A stretch of 64,000 bases of DNA from Streptomyces caniferus (lineage in GTDB: Bacteria > Actinomycetota > Actinomycetes > Streptomycetales > Streptomycetaceae). A model generated the notes under the pieces. It was not told the DNA's origin. It ran no database searches and saw only the letters and a program-made list of their open reading frames with translations. Below, piece after piece: positions 44,697-54,393 of this stretch (its first letter is position 1; each line of letters begins with the position of its first letter). The position numbers and the translations under genes were made by a program. Location of the stretch: positions 992,001 through 1,056,000 of the forward strand of contig NZ_BLIN01000005.1 of assembly GCF_009811555.1 (NCBI RefSeq), written 5' to 3'.

Positions 44697-45517
44697 TTCA
44701 CTTCCCTCCGTACCAACCGCGCGGCCAGCCATTCCGGTGCCTGCGAGGGCTTGTCCACGGTGGGCTCCCCGAGGGTGATCCGCTCGCTGATCGTCGCCGC
44801 GCGCGCCAGCAGCGTGCTCACATACGCCCGGCGCAGCGTGTCCGGGGAGTCGAAGCCCGGCTCGTCGGCCAGCCATTCGTCCGGCACGTCGGCCGCGATC
44901 CCGGTCAGCAGTTCCTCGGTGATCAGCGGCGCGAACTCCTCGGCCGCCGCGGCGACATCCGGCCCGAAAGTGGCGAGCACATGGTCGGAGGCGTTGTACG
45001 GACGGGCCGAAGCCTTCTCCGCGCTCGGCCAGTTGTGGTGCCAGATCATCGCCGCGCCATGGTCGATCAGCCACAGTTCGCCGTGCCAGACCAGCAGATT
45101 GGGATTGCGCCAGGACCGGTCGACGTTGTTGATCAGCGCGTCGAACCACACCACCCGTCCCGCCTCGCGGGCACTCACCTCGAAGGCGAGCGGATCGAAG
45201 CCCAGCGACCCGGGAAGGTAGTCCATCCCGAGATTGAGCCCCCCACTGGCCTTCAGCAGGTCCTGAACCTCCTGGTCCGGCTCCCCCAGCCCGATAACGG
45301 GATCGAGCTGCATCCGCACCAGATCCGGCACCCGCAGCCCGAGCCGCCGCCCCAACTCCCCGCAGATGACCTCGGCAACAAGCGTCTTCCGCCCTTGCCC
45401 GGCCCCGGTGAACTTCATGATGTATGTACCGAGATCGTCACCCTCGACAATTCCCGGGAGCGAGCCGCCCTCACGCAAGGGCGTGACATAGCGAGTCGCC
45501 GTGACTTCTGTCAGCAT
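44693..45517 (-). CDS. HipA-like kinase-fold protein
   Basis: 274 residues. The kinase-like core shows FTGAGQGRKTLVAEVICGELGRRLGL (nucleotide loop and Lys region), VVWFDALINNVDRSWRNPNLLVWHGELWLIDHGAAM (catalytic HRD/NxxD-like Asn-Asp and the Asp-His metal site). It is the HipA/PI4K-like group without the antitoxin HipB. It is translationally coupled to a DUF3037 protein. May be a protein or nucleotide kinase; no toxin role is proven. Confidence 0.8.
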   Translation of the reverse strand: MLTEVTATRYVTPLREGGSLPGIVEGDDLGTYIMKFTGAGQGRKTLVAEVICGELGRRLGLRVPDLVRMQLDPVIGLGEPDQEVQDLLKASGGLNLGMDYLPGSLGFDPLAFEVSAREAGRVVWFDALINNVDRSWRNPNLLVWHGELWLIDHGAAMIWHHNWPSAEKASARPYNASDHVLATFGPDVAAAAEEFAPLITEELLTGIAADVPDEWLADEPGFDSPDTLRRAYVSTLLARAATISERITLGEPTVDKPSQAPEWLAARLVRREVK

Positions 45518-45624
45518 TTTCCCAGGCTATCTGACCCGGCGGCCTTAGAATCCACAATTTAATCCGGACCCGCACAATCCGGGGAATCCGCCGCGAGCAG
45601 CCCTGGGGAGAATCTGGGGAGTTT

Positions 45625-46285
45625 CTACCGGCACGGTGGGTCCCCCTTCCTCTCGAGCAGTCCGTCAATGGCGGTGCGCCCCTTGCTCCCGGCCTCCGGC
45701 ATGAATTGAGCATAGTAACCGAGCGTGACCGCCGGCGAGGAGTGCCCGAGCCCCCGCGCCACAGTCACCACGGACTCCCCCGCCTCCAGCATCATCGAGA
45801 CGTAGGTGTGCCGCAGCACATGGAATCCGTCCTTCGGCACCACCTCCCACTGCCACGGCTTCGCCCCGGCAGCACGCCCCTCGCATAGTCGATGTCCTCG
45901 GGACTCAATCCGAACACTTCACCCTGACGAAGTCCGCATCCCAGGCCGAGTACGACAGCCACCCGGTTTCGCGGACTGATCACGTCTCGGACTTGGAGCG
46001 CCCTCTCCAACAACCACGCCTCTCGCCGCTCCCGCGGCGCCTTGGGCCACTTCACGGACTTCGCATGCATAGGGTTCCGGGCGAGGCGCTTGTCATCAAC
46101 GGCAGCCCTCCAGGATGCTGGACAACTCGGACAGGACGCCGCGCCGGTAATCGACCGAGGAGACGGTGGACTCCAACTTCGCTATGTATGCGCGAAGTTC
46201 CGCCGTCGTCATGTGCCTGAGCGGCAGCTGGCCCAGATGCGGCACGATGTGAAGTCGCGCCCTCCGCTCCTGGTTCTGCTGGGTT
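45625..46285 (-). pseudogene. Tyrosine-type integrase remnant
   Basis: Three coding pieces are visible in reading order. First LHIVPHLGQLPL to SILEG (N-terminal SAM-like arm), broken by an extra G at about 46106-46108. Then AAVDDKRLARNPMHAKSVKWP to PEDIDYARG in a second frame. Then, after an internal deletion and shift near 45880, VPKDGFHVLRHTYVSMMLEAGESVVTVARGLGHSSPAVTLGYYAQ, which contains the catalytic Arg-His and Tyr regions. The true N-terminus is cut off by the IS copy. It was a phage or integrative-element integrase. Confidence 0.85.
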
Positions 46286-47027
46286 TTCGGAACTCCGGAG
46301 CCGTTTGAACTGGTGCAGCCAGGCGAAGGCCCGCTCCACCACCCAACGCACCTTGCCTGGCCCCGAGCCGTGGGCCACGCCGCGTCGGGCGATCACCGGC
46401 TCGATGCCGCGCTTCCGCAACAGGCGACGGTACTTGTCGAAGTCGTAGCCCCGGTCGGCATACAAGTGCCGCGGCTTGCGGCGAGGCCGTCCCCGCAGTC
46501 CCCGGATCGGCCCGACCGCGTCGAGCAGTGGCAGCAGCTGGGTGACGTCGTGGCGGTTGCCGCCGGTGAGTGTGACGGCGAGCGGGGTTCCGTGCCGGTC
46601 GACTATCAGGTGGTGCTTGGAACCAGGGCGGGCGCGGTCGACCGGCGAGGGGCCAACGTGATCCCCCCTTGAGGGCCCGGACATGCGAGCCGTCAACAGC
46701 GCAGTGGTCAAGGTCCAGCAGCTCGGCGCGGCGCAGCTCGGCCAGCAAGACTGCGTGCAGGCGCGGCCAGAGGCCGGCCTCGGCCCAGTCCCGAAGGCGG
46801 CGCCAGGTCGTCACCCCGGAGCAGCCGACCGTTTCGGCGGGGACGTCGCGCCAAGCAACACCGGTGCGCAGCACGTACATGACCCCGGCAAGTGCCGCCC
46901 GGTCGGGAACGCGCAGTCGCCCGGGGTAGTGGAGGCGCCGCTCAGGAGCAGGCGGCAGCAGCGGAGCCATGCGCTCCCCCAGGTCATCCGGGACGAGATC
47001 AGCACGCACCCGGACTTGAGCGAACAC
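46285..47027 (-). pseudogene. IS5-family transposase, frameshifted and C-terminally truncated
   Basis: The first frame reads RADLVPDDLGERMAPLLPPAPERR, TGVAWRDVPAETVG, CAVDGSHVRALKGG (first Asp of DDE). The second continues with GPSPVDRARPGSKHHLIVDRHG, HLYADRGYDFDKYRRLL (second Asp) and WVVERAFAWLHQFKRLR (Glu). The switch falls at a run of six C on the plus strand (46663-46668). Related IS427-group elements use frameshifting at such places, but the missing C-terminus makes this copy inactive anyway. GTG near 47027 is the likely start. Confidence 0.82.
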
Positions 47028-47060
47028 CCCGGTGATCCCCTTCGGGATCCTCCGCACGGA
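46285..47060 (-). mobile_element. Truncated IS5-family insertion sequence
   Basis: A transposase-bearing segment ends abruptly after FKRLR, directly against the integrase remnant; the last 30 or so transposase residues and the terminal inverted repeat on that side are missing. The upstream end was not located precisely, and no clear inverted-repeat pair was found by eye. Confidence 0.7.
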
Positions 47061-47279
47061 ACTGATGTTCTGGCCATGTTCCAGGACGACATCACCCACA
47101 TGCCGCACCTACGACCGGATGAGCAAGGCCACCCCGATGCAAGCACCGGCAGCGCGACGACCGCGGCCGTGGCGGCCCGGCGCGGTGGCCCGATTCGGTC
47201 AATTCAGTGGAGCAGCTGAGGATGCCGCACGTAGGTTCTGCAGGGCGAACAGGCCCCGGACAATGGAGGAAACTCTCGA

Positions 47280-47401
47280 ATGCGCTCGATCCTGAAGGTC
47301 TCCGCTGCCCTGTTAGCCACTGCCACCCTGGTGCTGGTGGCCGGGTGCGACGGGGCCTCGGAGCCAGGGGCCGACCACAAGGCGAAGACACAAAACGCTG
47401 G
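47280..47401 (+). pseudogene. Lipoprotein gene, 5' fragment
   Basis: ATG at 47280 follows GGAGGAAAC. The product starts with a lipoprotein signal (MRSILKVSAALLATATLVLVAGCDG, lipobox VAGC) and then a Ser/Thr/Lys-rich linker. At about 47400 the sequence changes into a recombinase fragment in a different frame, and the original frame stops at 47471. So the gene was cut by a deletion or insertion. Confidence 0.65.
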
Positions 47402-47950
47402 GCCGACGCAAGCCGCCTCCTCAACGACGACACACTGCCCACCGCGGACCGCGTCGCCGGACTGCTGCTGATCCTCTACGCACAGAAGATCGCCACCATC
47501 AGCCAACTCACCGTCGACGACGTCGACATCACCGGCGAGACCGTTGCAATCTCCTTCGGAACCTCACCCGTCATCCTCCCGATGCCGCTGGCCACCCTGG
47601 TCCGCGAACTCGTCGCGAGCCGACACGGCAAGGCCAAGATCGGCACCCCTGACGACGTCCCTTGGCTCTTCCCCGGCGGACAGCCCGGCCGTCCACTCAG
47701 CGACAGCCAGATCGGCCTGCGGCTGCACAAGATCGGCATTCGGCCCCAGCAGGACCGGTCCACAGCCCTGTTCACCCTCGCCGCCGAGCTCCCCGCCGCG
47801 ATCCTCGCCCGGATGCTCGGCGTCCACATCCAAGTCGCCGTCCAGTGGCAGAAGGCATCCGGAGGCGACTGGGCCGCCTACGCCGCCGACGTCAGCCAGC
47901 GCTCCAATCGCGCTCACCAGCAAGGAGAAGATGCGCATGCCTCTCGATGA
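47402..47950 (+). pseudogene. Recombinase/integrase-like gene, 3' fragment
   Basis: From about 47402 the frame reads RLLNDDTLPTADRVAGLLLILYAQ, TISQLTVDDVDI, VPWLFPGGQPGRPLSDSQIGLRL and LAAELPAAILARMLGVHIQVAVQWQKASGGDWAAYAAD. These segments match the C-terminal part of a large tyrosine recombinase family common on Streptomyces plasmids and integrative elements. The 5' part is missing and has been replaced by the lipoprotein fragment. Confidence 0.65.
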
Positions 47951-48431
47951 CCAGCATGCCTGGGCACTACTGCGAGAACTCGATGATCCGGACCACATGG
48001 AGTTCCCCCGCGGCCATGACCACACGGCTACCCGGGCCCGGTTCGACCAGCTCGCGAGCCGTCTGGACCAGCGATTCCAGTGCACATGCATCGTCGACCG
48101 GGAGGTCCAAGACGCCAGCCACCACGGGACGATCGTTGTCCCGAACGCCGCCACGGTCAGCGGGGAACACATCACCGTGACCGTCAGCAACTTCGGGGCC
48201 CTCGCCGCCGTGACCCTGGGCAATTCCGGAAGCTACGACGAGGAAGAGGAACGCGAACTATTCCAAGACACAGACCGTCACCGCGTCGATGACGAGCTCG
48301 AAGCACTCGGCTACATCCGCATCTCGGAGCACCTGCTCTGGACGAGATACGACGGCGTCAGCGACCTCGTCTCCTACTACCCGCCTGAGCATCCCCCGAC
48401 GTGGTGGACTCGCCTCTTCGATTACCTGTGA
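47931..48431 (+). CDS. Hypothetical protein in the mobile-element zone
   Basis: 166 residues, ATG at 47931 (after AAGGAGAAG), overlapping the recombinase fragment by 20 bases. It has no recognised domain; features are the acidic RGHDHTATRARFDQLASRLDQRFQ helix, a TIVVPNAATVSGEHITVTVSNFGALAAV beta segment, and an aromatic end PPTWWTRLFDYL. It looks intact and is of the kind carried by integrative elements, perhaps an immunity or replication accessory protein. Confidence 0.6.
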   Translation: MRMPLDDQHAWALLRELDDPDHMEFPRGHDHTATRARFDQLASRLDQRFQCTCIVDREVQDASHHGTIVVPNAATVSGEHITVTVSNFGALAAVTLGNSGSYDEEEERELFQDTDRHRVDDELEALGYIRISEHLLWTRYDGVSDLVSYYPPEHPPTWWTRLFDYL

Positions 48432-48484
48432 CCCTCGTCTACCTGTCCCCGGCCAGAGCATTCGGACAGTTCCAATACCCGACT

Positions 48485-48925
48485 CCACCATTAGCCATCT
48501 ACCCTGCCGAGACCATCGAAGCCCACCGCGCCTTCATCGCTCGCCGCCGCGCGCTCCGCCCCGCCGAGGAATACCGCGCCCCTACCAACGCAGAGTGGGA
48601 AGACTTCCTCGGTCACTTCGAACGCCGCAAGCTCTCCGTCGGCACCTGCGCCCGCGCCTACGGCACCGCCTGCATCCACGAGCACGCTTGCGTCAGATGC
48701 TCGCTCCTCCGACCTGACCCGGCCCAACGGGCACGGCTTGTCGAGATCCGCGACAACTTGATCGCCCGAATCGCCGAAGCCGAGACGGAAGGCTGGCTCG
48801 GCGAGGTCGAAGGTCTCCGGGTCAGCCTGGCTGGCGCCGAGGAGAAGCTCCGCCAGCTCCGTCTGGGCCACGGGCAGCATACGGCCGTGGACCTTGGCAT
48901 CCCCACTACGCGTGGTGATCGATGA
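48485..48925 (+). pseudogene. Site-specific integrase gene, C-terminal fragment
   Basis: From about YPAETIEAHRAFIARRRALRP onward the frame reads EEYRAPTNAEWEDFLGHFERRKLSVGTCARAYGTACIHEHACVRCSLLRPDPAQRARL, a four-Cys zinc-like module, then EGWLGEVEGLRVSLAGAEEKLRQL. This is the C-terminus of a second large recombinase family. Everything upstream, including the catalytic domain, is lost. Confidence 0.7.
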
Positions 48926-48991
48926 ACCCACGAAGGTGGACTGCCGCATGCCCCTCAACCAAGATCGAGAACAAGTTCCAAGAGGCGCGCA

Positions 48992-49888
48992 TCAAACGCC
49001 CTTCAGAACACGGTCAAGTGCCGCCCGGCCTACAGGTCCCCAGTTCGGCTTGCCGCCGGGAAGCCCCCGATCTCCGTTCTGCCCCATGAGCATCAGGAAG
49101 AGGCTCTTCATCGCGGCCAGCCCGCGGGCGCGCCGGATCGCTGCCTCGTCTGCGTGCGCGTACATGTCGAAGAACCGTGAGGCCGTGCCCGCGGGCAGCA
49201 GCACCCATGCGGCGGCGAGGTCCCACGCCGGGTCGCCGGCGAACATGTCACCGAAGTCGACGATGCCCGAGAGCGTTCCGTCCGAGACGACGACGTTCGC
49301 GGGATGGAGGTCGCCGTGCACCCACACCGGCGGGCCCTCCCACGCGTGGGCCGCCACGGCGTCGTCCCAGACGGCCCGGACGTCGGCAGCGATGTCGTCG
49401 GGGGCAACGGCCTGGAAGAAATTCTCGATGCCGTCCGTGCAGTTCTTGGGATGGGCGCCGCGGTCCGTAGCGATCGGCGCCTCGGCGGGCGCCTCCACAT
49501 GGAGCGCCCGGAGGAAGCCCGCCAGCGTGTCGGCCGCGTGGGCGCCGCGGCTGATCGAGCCGTGGTCCAGCGGCTCGCCGGGAACCCACGTCATCACGGT
49601 CCAGTGCTTGGGGAAGCGCTCGGACGGTTCGCCGAACCGCACCGGGGTCGGCACCGGGAGAGGCAGGCGCGGAGCCAGCACGGGTAGCCACCGCCGCTCC
49701 TTGAGCTGGAGCTCCGGGGTGGGGTCCATCCGCTGCATGCGCACGGCCAGCTCGTCCCCCAGACGCCACATTTGGTTGCCCCAGCCGCCCGCCACCTCGC
49801 GGATGGCCAGCCCTGCAAGGTCTGGATGTTGCTCCTGCAGCAGGTCGCGGACCAGGTCTGCGGTGATCTCGATATCGGTGTCGGTCAT
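48992..49888 (-). CDS. Aminoglycoside phosphotransferase-family kinase
   Basis: 298 residues. Catalytic loop VWVHGDLHPANVVVSDG (HGDxxxxN) and metal motif GIVDFGDMFAGDPAWDLAAAW are intact; an N-terminal REVAGGWGNQMWRLGDELAVRM has the nucleotide-contacting part. Members phosphorylate antibiotics, sugars or macrolides; substrate cannot be told. ATG at 49888. Confidence 0.9.
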   Translation of the reverse strand: MTDTDIEITADLVRDLLQEQHPDLAGLAIREVAGGWGNQMWRLGDELAVRMQRMDPTPELQLKERRWLPVLAPRLPLPVPTPVRFGEPSERFPKHWTVMTWVPGEPLDHGSISRGAHAADTLAGFLRALHVEAPAEAPIATDRGAHPKNCTDGIENFFQAVAPDDIAADVRAVWDDAVAAHAWEGPPVWVHGDLHPANVVVSDGTLSGIVDFGDMFAGDPAWDLAAAWVLLPAGTASRFFDMYAHADEAAIRRARGLAAMKSLFLMLMGQNGDRGLPGGKPNWGPVGRAALDRVLKGV

Positions 49889-51329
49889 GCGAAGTCACAG
49901 TACTGAGGCGGCAGGCGGAGCGGCTCTCGCTGTGATGCCTCTGACATCAGCGAGTCGGTTTCAGAGAGCTACAGATCAGAGGCTTTGGGACGGACCGGCC
50001 CCAAAGTTCAGAGAAGCGACCAGGCCGAAGGAGACCGTTCCCTGCCAGAGCGATCGCATGGCTTCGACGGTACGCACAGCCGGGTGCGGCCGCCGCCCTT
50101 CCGCATCCGTCCGGACGGAGGCTCGGTGCGAAATGTCCAGCAGTCGGCCGACGATGTGATCCGCCGCAGCCCCGCCCGGCTACCGCCGGCCTCCCCCACG
50201 CCCCGGCCGGACGGGCTGAGCTGCGGCTTGGCTTCGCGCCCCGCGCCCCCATCCACCGCGAACGCCACCGCGACCTGGTCGTGCACCTCCATCTCAGGCA
50301 CAAGCATGTTCAAGGAGGGCACTCCCCTGCATGTGTTGCCCGCGGGTAGCTCAAGGGTCATGGCCTGGATCGACGACTACTACCGCGAGGTCGACCAGTC
50401 GTGCATCAGCAATGCCGGCAGGCAGTGGTGGCATCTTGAGATCGAGGACGGCTACGTCTGTGACGGCTACCGGATCGGCTGACCACTGCCGCATGGCGGG
50501 CACCCCGGCAACGGAGGCGGCCCGATGTCCGCGTCCTGCTCCAGCAAGCCGGACCCAGACAAGTCGGCCTTGTTGGGCCGCTTGTCGGCGCGGAGCTCGG
50601 GCCCGCGGCTGAGCTGGGCCAGGGCGGTGATCGGCAGCTGCAACTCTGTGATCGTCCAGGAGCGCGCGATCCTGCGCCTGGTCGAGGCCGGCATCTCCAT
50701 CACCCAGACCGGCTACTCCGGTCAGGACGCCACCGACGACATCGTCGCGGACGCTGCCACGAAGATCGCGGCCGTGGTCGAGGGCACCGGCAAGGAGGAC
50801 AAGGTCGCTCTGCACCACCTGCGTAACGGCACCCCCACCGACGCGATTGCGCTGACCGTTGCTGAACTTGGCGTGCCTCCGCGGGGACGGCCCTGTCGAT
50901 TGGGAGGCCTTACAAGGGGGGCGAGTCCAGCCGTGACGGTACCTTCCGCGCGACCGGGGCAAGGGCGGGGTCGGGGCCCACTGTCCTGCCGGTATTGAGC
51001 GCAACCGCAACGCCTCTCGCCGTCATGCGGGCCAGTACGGGTGTCGCCGGGACCCGCCCAGCCTGCGCGAGCGCAGTTGCCCGGACTACTTCGGATCCGG
51101 CCGCGACGGGACACTCGGGCACGGCAGGTGCACCGTTCTGGCGATTACCGTGTGACCTGTGCGTGCCGGTCACGTTCATCGGCCGTGCGAAAGATCATCA
51201 CGTGTGGCCGCTGCATCTGGTGTGCTCCGGGGACCGGCGTTCTCGGTAGCGTGACCATCTGCTGCATGGAGGGGCCATGTGTCCGGCTGGTCCGTGCGAC
51301 GGCTCCCGGCTGAAAGTGATGAGGCTGCA
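49889..51329. other. Long stretch without a supported gene
   Basis: About 1.4 kb. Two weak plus-strand frames (49985-50482 and 50525-50998) contain short plausible parts, WIDDYYREVDQSCISNAGRQWWHLEIEDGY and [37 protein letters not shown], but no family, ribosome binding site or consistent composition. Probably decayed sequence following an insertion or rearrangement. Confidence 0.35.
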
Positions 51330-51737
51330 ATGAGTGAACTGACGAAGCCCGAGGTCGACGTTCCGGAGGGTGACGCTCCTACCGAGCTGGCCATCCGGGA
51401 CCTGGTCGTCGGGGACGGTGCCGAGGTGAAGCCGGGCATGGTGGTCAGGGTCCACTATGTCGGGGTGACCTTCGAGTCCGGGAAGGAGTTCGATGCCTCC
51501 TGGGACCGGGGTCAGCCGTTCAAGTTCACCCTGGGCAGTGGCAAGGTCATCAAGGGCTGGGACCGGGGGGTGAGGGGGATGAAGGTCGGCGGTCGGCGCG
51601 AGATCATCGTTCCCCCGCGTCTCGGCTACGGCAACCAGTCGCCCTCGCCGTTGATCCCGGCGGGCTCGACCCTGGTCTTCGTGGTGGACCTGCTGGACTC
51701 GTGTTCCAGCACAACCGGGTGGAGCAAAGCCTGGTGA
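51330..51737 (+). CDS. FKBP-type peptidyl-prolyl isomerase
   Basis: 135 residues. The single FKBP domain is complete: KPGMVVRVHYVGVTFESGKEFDASWDRGQPFKFTLGSGKVIKGWDRGVRGMKVGGRREI, YGNQSPSPLIPAGSTLVFVVDLLD. It speeds cis-trans proline isomerisation. The C-terminus after VVDLLD reads SCSSTTGWSKAW rather than ending there, suggesting the original stop was lost. ATG at 51330. Confidence 0.93.
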   Translation: MSELTKPEVDVPEGDAPTELAIRDLVVGDGAEVKPGMVVRVHYVGVTFESGKEFDASWDRGQPFKFTLGSGKVIKGWDRGVRGMKVGGRREIIVPPRLGYGNQSPSPLIPAGSTLVFVVDLLDSCSSTTGWSKAW

Positions 51738-51780
51738 CCCTGCCGCTCCTCCCCTGCGGCGTGCTGCGTCGTCCGCCGGG

Positions 51781-51951
51781 GTGGGCGCCGCCGTGCTCCT
51801 CGCTGCCGCTCCTGCTTCCGCCGCCGCAGCGTCCGAACGGTTCCGCTGCGACTCATTGACCGCCGAAGGCCACAAGGCGACCGACTTCCTCAACGGCCTA
51901 CCCGACGCCGCCGCCGCGGGTTCGACAGACGAGACGCCCCCCGGACCCTGA
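51781..51951 (+). CDS. Possible small secreted peptide or remnant
   Basis: GTG at 51781 opens a frame coding for a signal-peptide-like GAAVLLAAAPASAAASERF followed by a short Asp/Ala-rich tail (56 residues). No ribosome binding site is visible, so it could be the end of a secreted protein whose front has been lost next to the FKBP gene. Confidence 0.25.
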   Translation: MGAAVLLAAAPASAAAASERFRCDSLTAEGHKATDFLNGLPDAAAAGSTDETPPGP

Positions 51952-52716
51952 TGAGCACTGACATTCATCGGGCCCCTGATGCACACAGCGCAGATCGCTG
52001 AGGATGCAGTCGGGATCCACCCGAGCGGCTTACCGGCCCGAGGTCGTAACCGGACGATCACGGCGGGATCGCCGGTTGCCGCCTAGCTCGTCCCGGGCCG
52101 CCCGTCGTCACACGAGACGACCCGCTGCACGAACAGGTACCGCCCTCCTTCGTCGTCGTCGACCGAAGCTGACAACACCGCGGCGTCAGGCGCAGCACGG
52201 CGTGACGTGTCTACTGCGCGGCTGCGGGCCTGCGGGGTGTTGCCCGAGACGACGCTCAGCAGTCCCCGTTCCGGCGCCCTGCCGGTGTTCACCGTCCCGC
52301 CTGCGCGAGGGCGGCAACGAGTGTGTGGGCGGCCTTTCGTGCCCGCAGCATCGTCAACGGCACTTCTGCTCTCCTCCTGGCTGACTATCAGGAGGCGTAG
52401 GGGATGAGTGCCATCTCGCGAGCGTTCTTGATGGCGCTGGCGACCAGACTGCCCGCCCGGAACTGCCAGGCCCGGCCCCCACTGCCAGGACGTCCCAGCT
52501 GGCACCACACGGGCCGCGCCGTACAACGCGACTGCTCGCCCTACCCCAGTTCGGCCGGGCAACCAGTCAGCAAGGCGGGGCGTACCGTTGCCGCGGGAGG
52601 CCCGGCCCGGCACCTGGTCAGGTCATTCACAGGGGAGAGGACGGGCCGGTCAAGGTACGCCACAAAGACCCTGTCTTTTCGGTGCACTTGACCCCGCATT
52701 GGCAGGTTGCTCCCAA
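51952..52716. other. Gap without a supported gene
   Basis: About 765 bases with only Arg/Pro-rich or Gly-rich shadow frames. No tRNA, repeat or recognisable remnant was seen. Confidence 0.35.
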
Positions 52717-54366
52717 CTAGGGAACCTGAATCATGTCCAAGGTCCCGCTCGTCCACGCGGCGCGCAGCGCCTTCTTGTCCACCTTGCCGACCGTGGTCGT
52801 GGGCAGCTGGTCCAGCAGCACCGTCTTCCGGGGCGTGTACAACTCTCCCAACTCGGCGGTCACCGCCTCGCTGACCGCCTCCGGGTCGACGTCAGCGCCC
52901 CCCTCGGCCGTGGCCAGGAAAATCTGTACAGCCTCCCCGTGCTCCTCGTCCGGCACGCCGAGTGCCGCCGCGTTTCGCACACCGGGCAGCGTGAGCAGGA
53001 AGTCCTCCAGGACCCGGCTGTACACGTTGTCGCTGGTGCTGCCGGTGACGATGATGTCCTTAGCCCGGTCGACAAGGTAGAGGTACCCCTCGGCGTCGAG
53101 ATAGCCCATGTCCCCGGTCCGCAGCCATCCGTCGTGCAGCGCTGCCGCGGTGCGCTCCGGGTCCTCGAAGTATCCGAGCATCACCGTCTCGCCACGCACG
53201 CACACCTCGCCGACCTGCCTGACGGGCAGGGCCACAGTGCTGTCTTCACCACGGATCTCGATCTCGACGTCGGCTATCGCACGACCGCAGCTGCGCCAGA
53301 GCTCGGGGCGCCCGGCTCCCTCCGAGGCGAGATCCTCCGCACCGAACGCGGTGATACCGAGCGCCTCCGACTGCCCGTAGCCCTGGCTGAGCACGGGCCC
53401 GAACACCTCGACCGCCTGCTGCAGTCGGCTGGGCGATGTGGCCGCGCCGCCGACGACGATCCGCCGCAGCGCGGGCAGGGCGCCCGGCTCGCAATCCGAG
53501 TGGTCGAGAACCGCGTACAGCATGGGCGGTACGAACATGGTGGCGGTGATCTGCTCCTCGCGCAGTACCGCCAGCGCCGCGCCCGCTTCGAACTCGGGCA
53601 GCACGACGAGGGTGGACCCCGTCACCAGAGCCTGGAGCGAGGTGAGGTGGCCGCTGCCGTGCGTGAGCAGCGTGGCGGCGAGCACCCTGTCCGTGCCCTC
53701 GTCCATGGTCGGGAAGAACGCGGTGCCGGACTTCTGCGGGGTGTCTTCCACCAGGTCCACCAGCACGTCGTAGAGCCGGCGGCTGTGCGCGGCGAGCTTG
53801 GGGCGGCCCAGAGTCCCTCCGGTGTAGAGGACGGTAACGGCTTCGTCCGCTGCCGGGGCGGGCACGCCGTCGGGGCGCACGTCCGGACACTCGGCCGCCA
53901 GGGCCAGCAGGTCTGTGCACCGCTGCTCACAGGGCCCGAGGCTGAGCAGTACGGGGGCGTGGACACTACGGACGGCCGCGTCGGCAGCCCGTTGCGCGAA
54001 GAGCGGGTCGGCTACCACGGCGCGCGCCCGGGACTGCTCGACCAGCGCGGCAAGCTCGCCGGGCCCTGGCTCGGGCGGCAGGAACACGACGCGGCAGCCG
54101 ATGAGATGGACGGCGAGCTGCACCAAGACGGAGTCCACGCGGTTGGCCAGAAACAGCCCCACTCCGTCGCCGGGCGCAAGCCCCTGCCCGCGCAGCGCAT
54201 GCCCCAACCTGAACAGCCGCCGCCGCGCCTCCCCCCTAGTCAGCCGCTGCGCCCCCTGGACGAGCGCCTCGGCTTCCTCATCCTTGTACCAGTGCTCCAG
54301 AATGCGGTCCACGTACGTCCGCGGCTCAGATGTTTCCTGCGCGTTAACAATCACCAACACATCCAA
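52717..54366 (-). CDS. Adenylate-forming acyl-CoA/acyl-acid ligase
   Basis: 549 residues. ANL motifs in order: TVLYTGGTLGRPKLA (P-loop, residues about 183-197), LSQGYGQSEALGIT, WLRTGDMGYLDAEGYLYLVDRAKDII and the C-terminal catalytic Lys in TTVGKVDKKALRAAW. It activates an acid as its acyl-AMP, transferring it to CoA or a carrier. The N-terminus starts at an apparent TTG at 54366 without a strong ribosome binding site. No partner genes sit beside it. Confidence 0.88.
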   Translation of the reverse strand: MDVLVIVNAQETSEPRTYVDRILEHWYKDEEAEALVQGAQRLTRGEARRRLFRLGHALRGQGLAPGDGVGLFLANRVDSVLVQLAVHLIGCRVVFLPPEPGPGELAALVEQSRARAVVADPLFAQRAADAAVRSVHAPVLLSLGPCEQRCTDLLALAAECPDVRPDGVPAPAADEAVTVLYTGGTLGRPKLAAHSRRLYDVLVDLVEDTPQKSGTAFFPTMDEGTDRVLAATLLTHGSGHLTSLQALVTGSTLVVLPEFEAGAALAVLREEQITATMFVPPMLYAVLDHSDCEPGALPALRRIVVGGAATSPSRLQQAVEVFGPVLSQGYGQSEALGITAFGAEDLASEGAGRPELWRSCGRAIADVEIEIRGEDSTVALPVRQVGEVCVRGETVMLGYFEDPERTAAALHDGWLRTGDMGYLDAEGYLYLVDRAKDIIVTGSTSDNVYSRVLEDFLLTLPGVRNAAALGVPDEEHGEAVQIFLATAEGGADVDPEAVSEAVTAELGELYTPRKTVLLDQLPTTTVGKVDKKALRAAWTSGTLDMIQVP

Positions 54367-54393
54367 ACATGCTGCTCAGACGCCCTGGCCTGA

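Noticed and set aside
45517..45625. Possible tRNA or att site beside the integrase remnant
   Set aside because: No tRNA-like fold or matching direct repeat could be found by eye next to the integrase end.
46204..47108. IS transposase read as an active programmed-frameshift pair
   Set aside because: The frameshift site is plausible, but the C-terminus and one inverted repeat are missing, so the copy is treated as dead.
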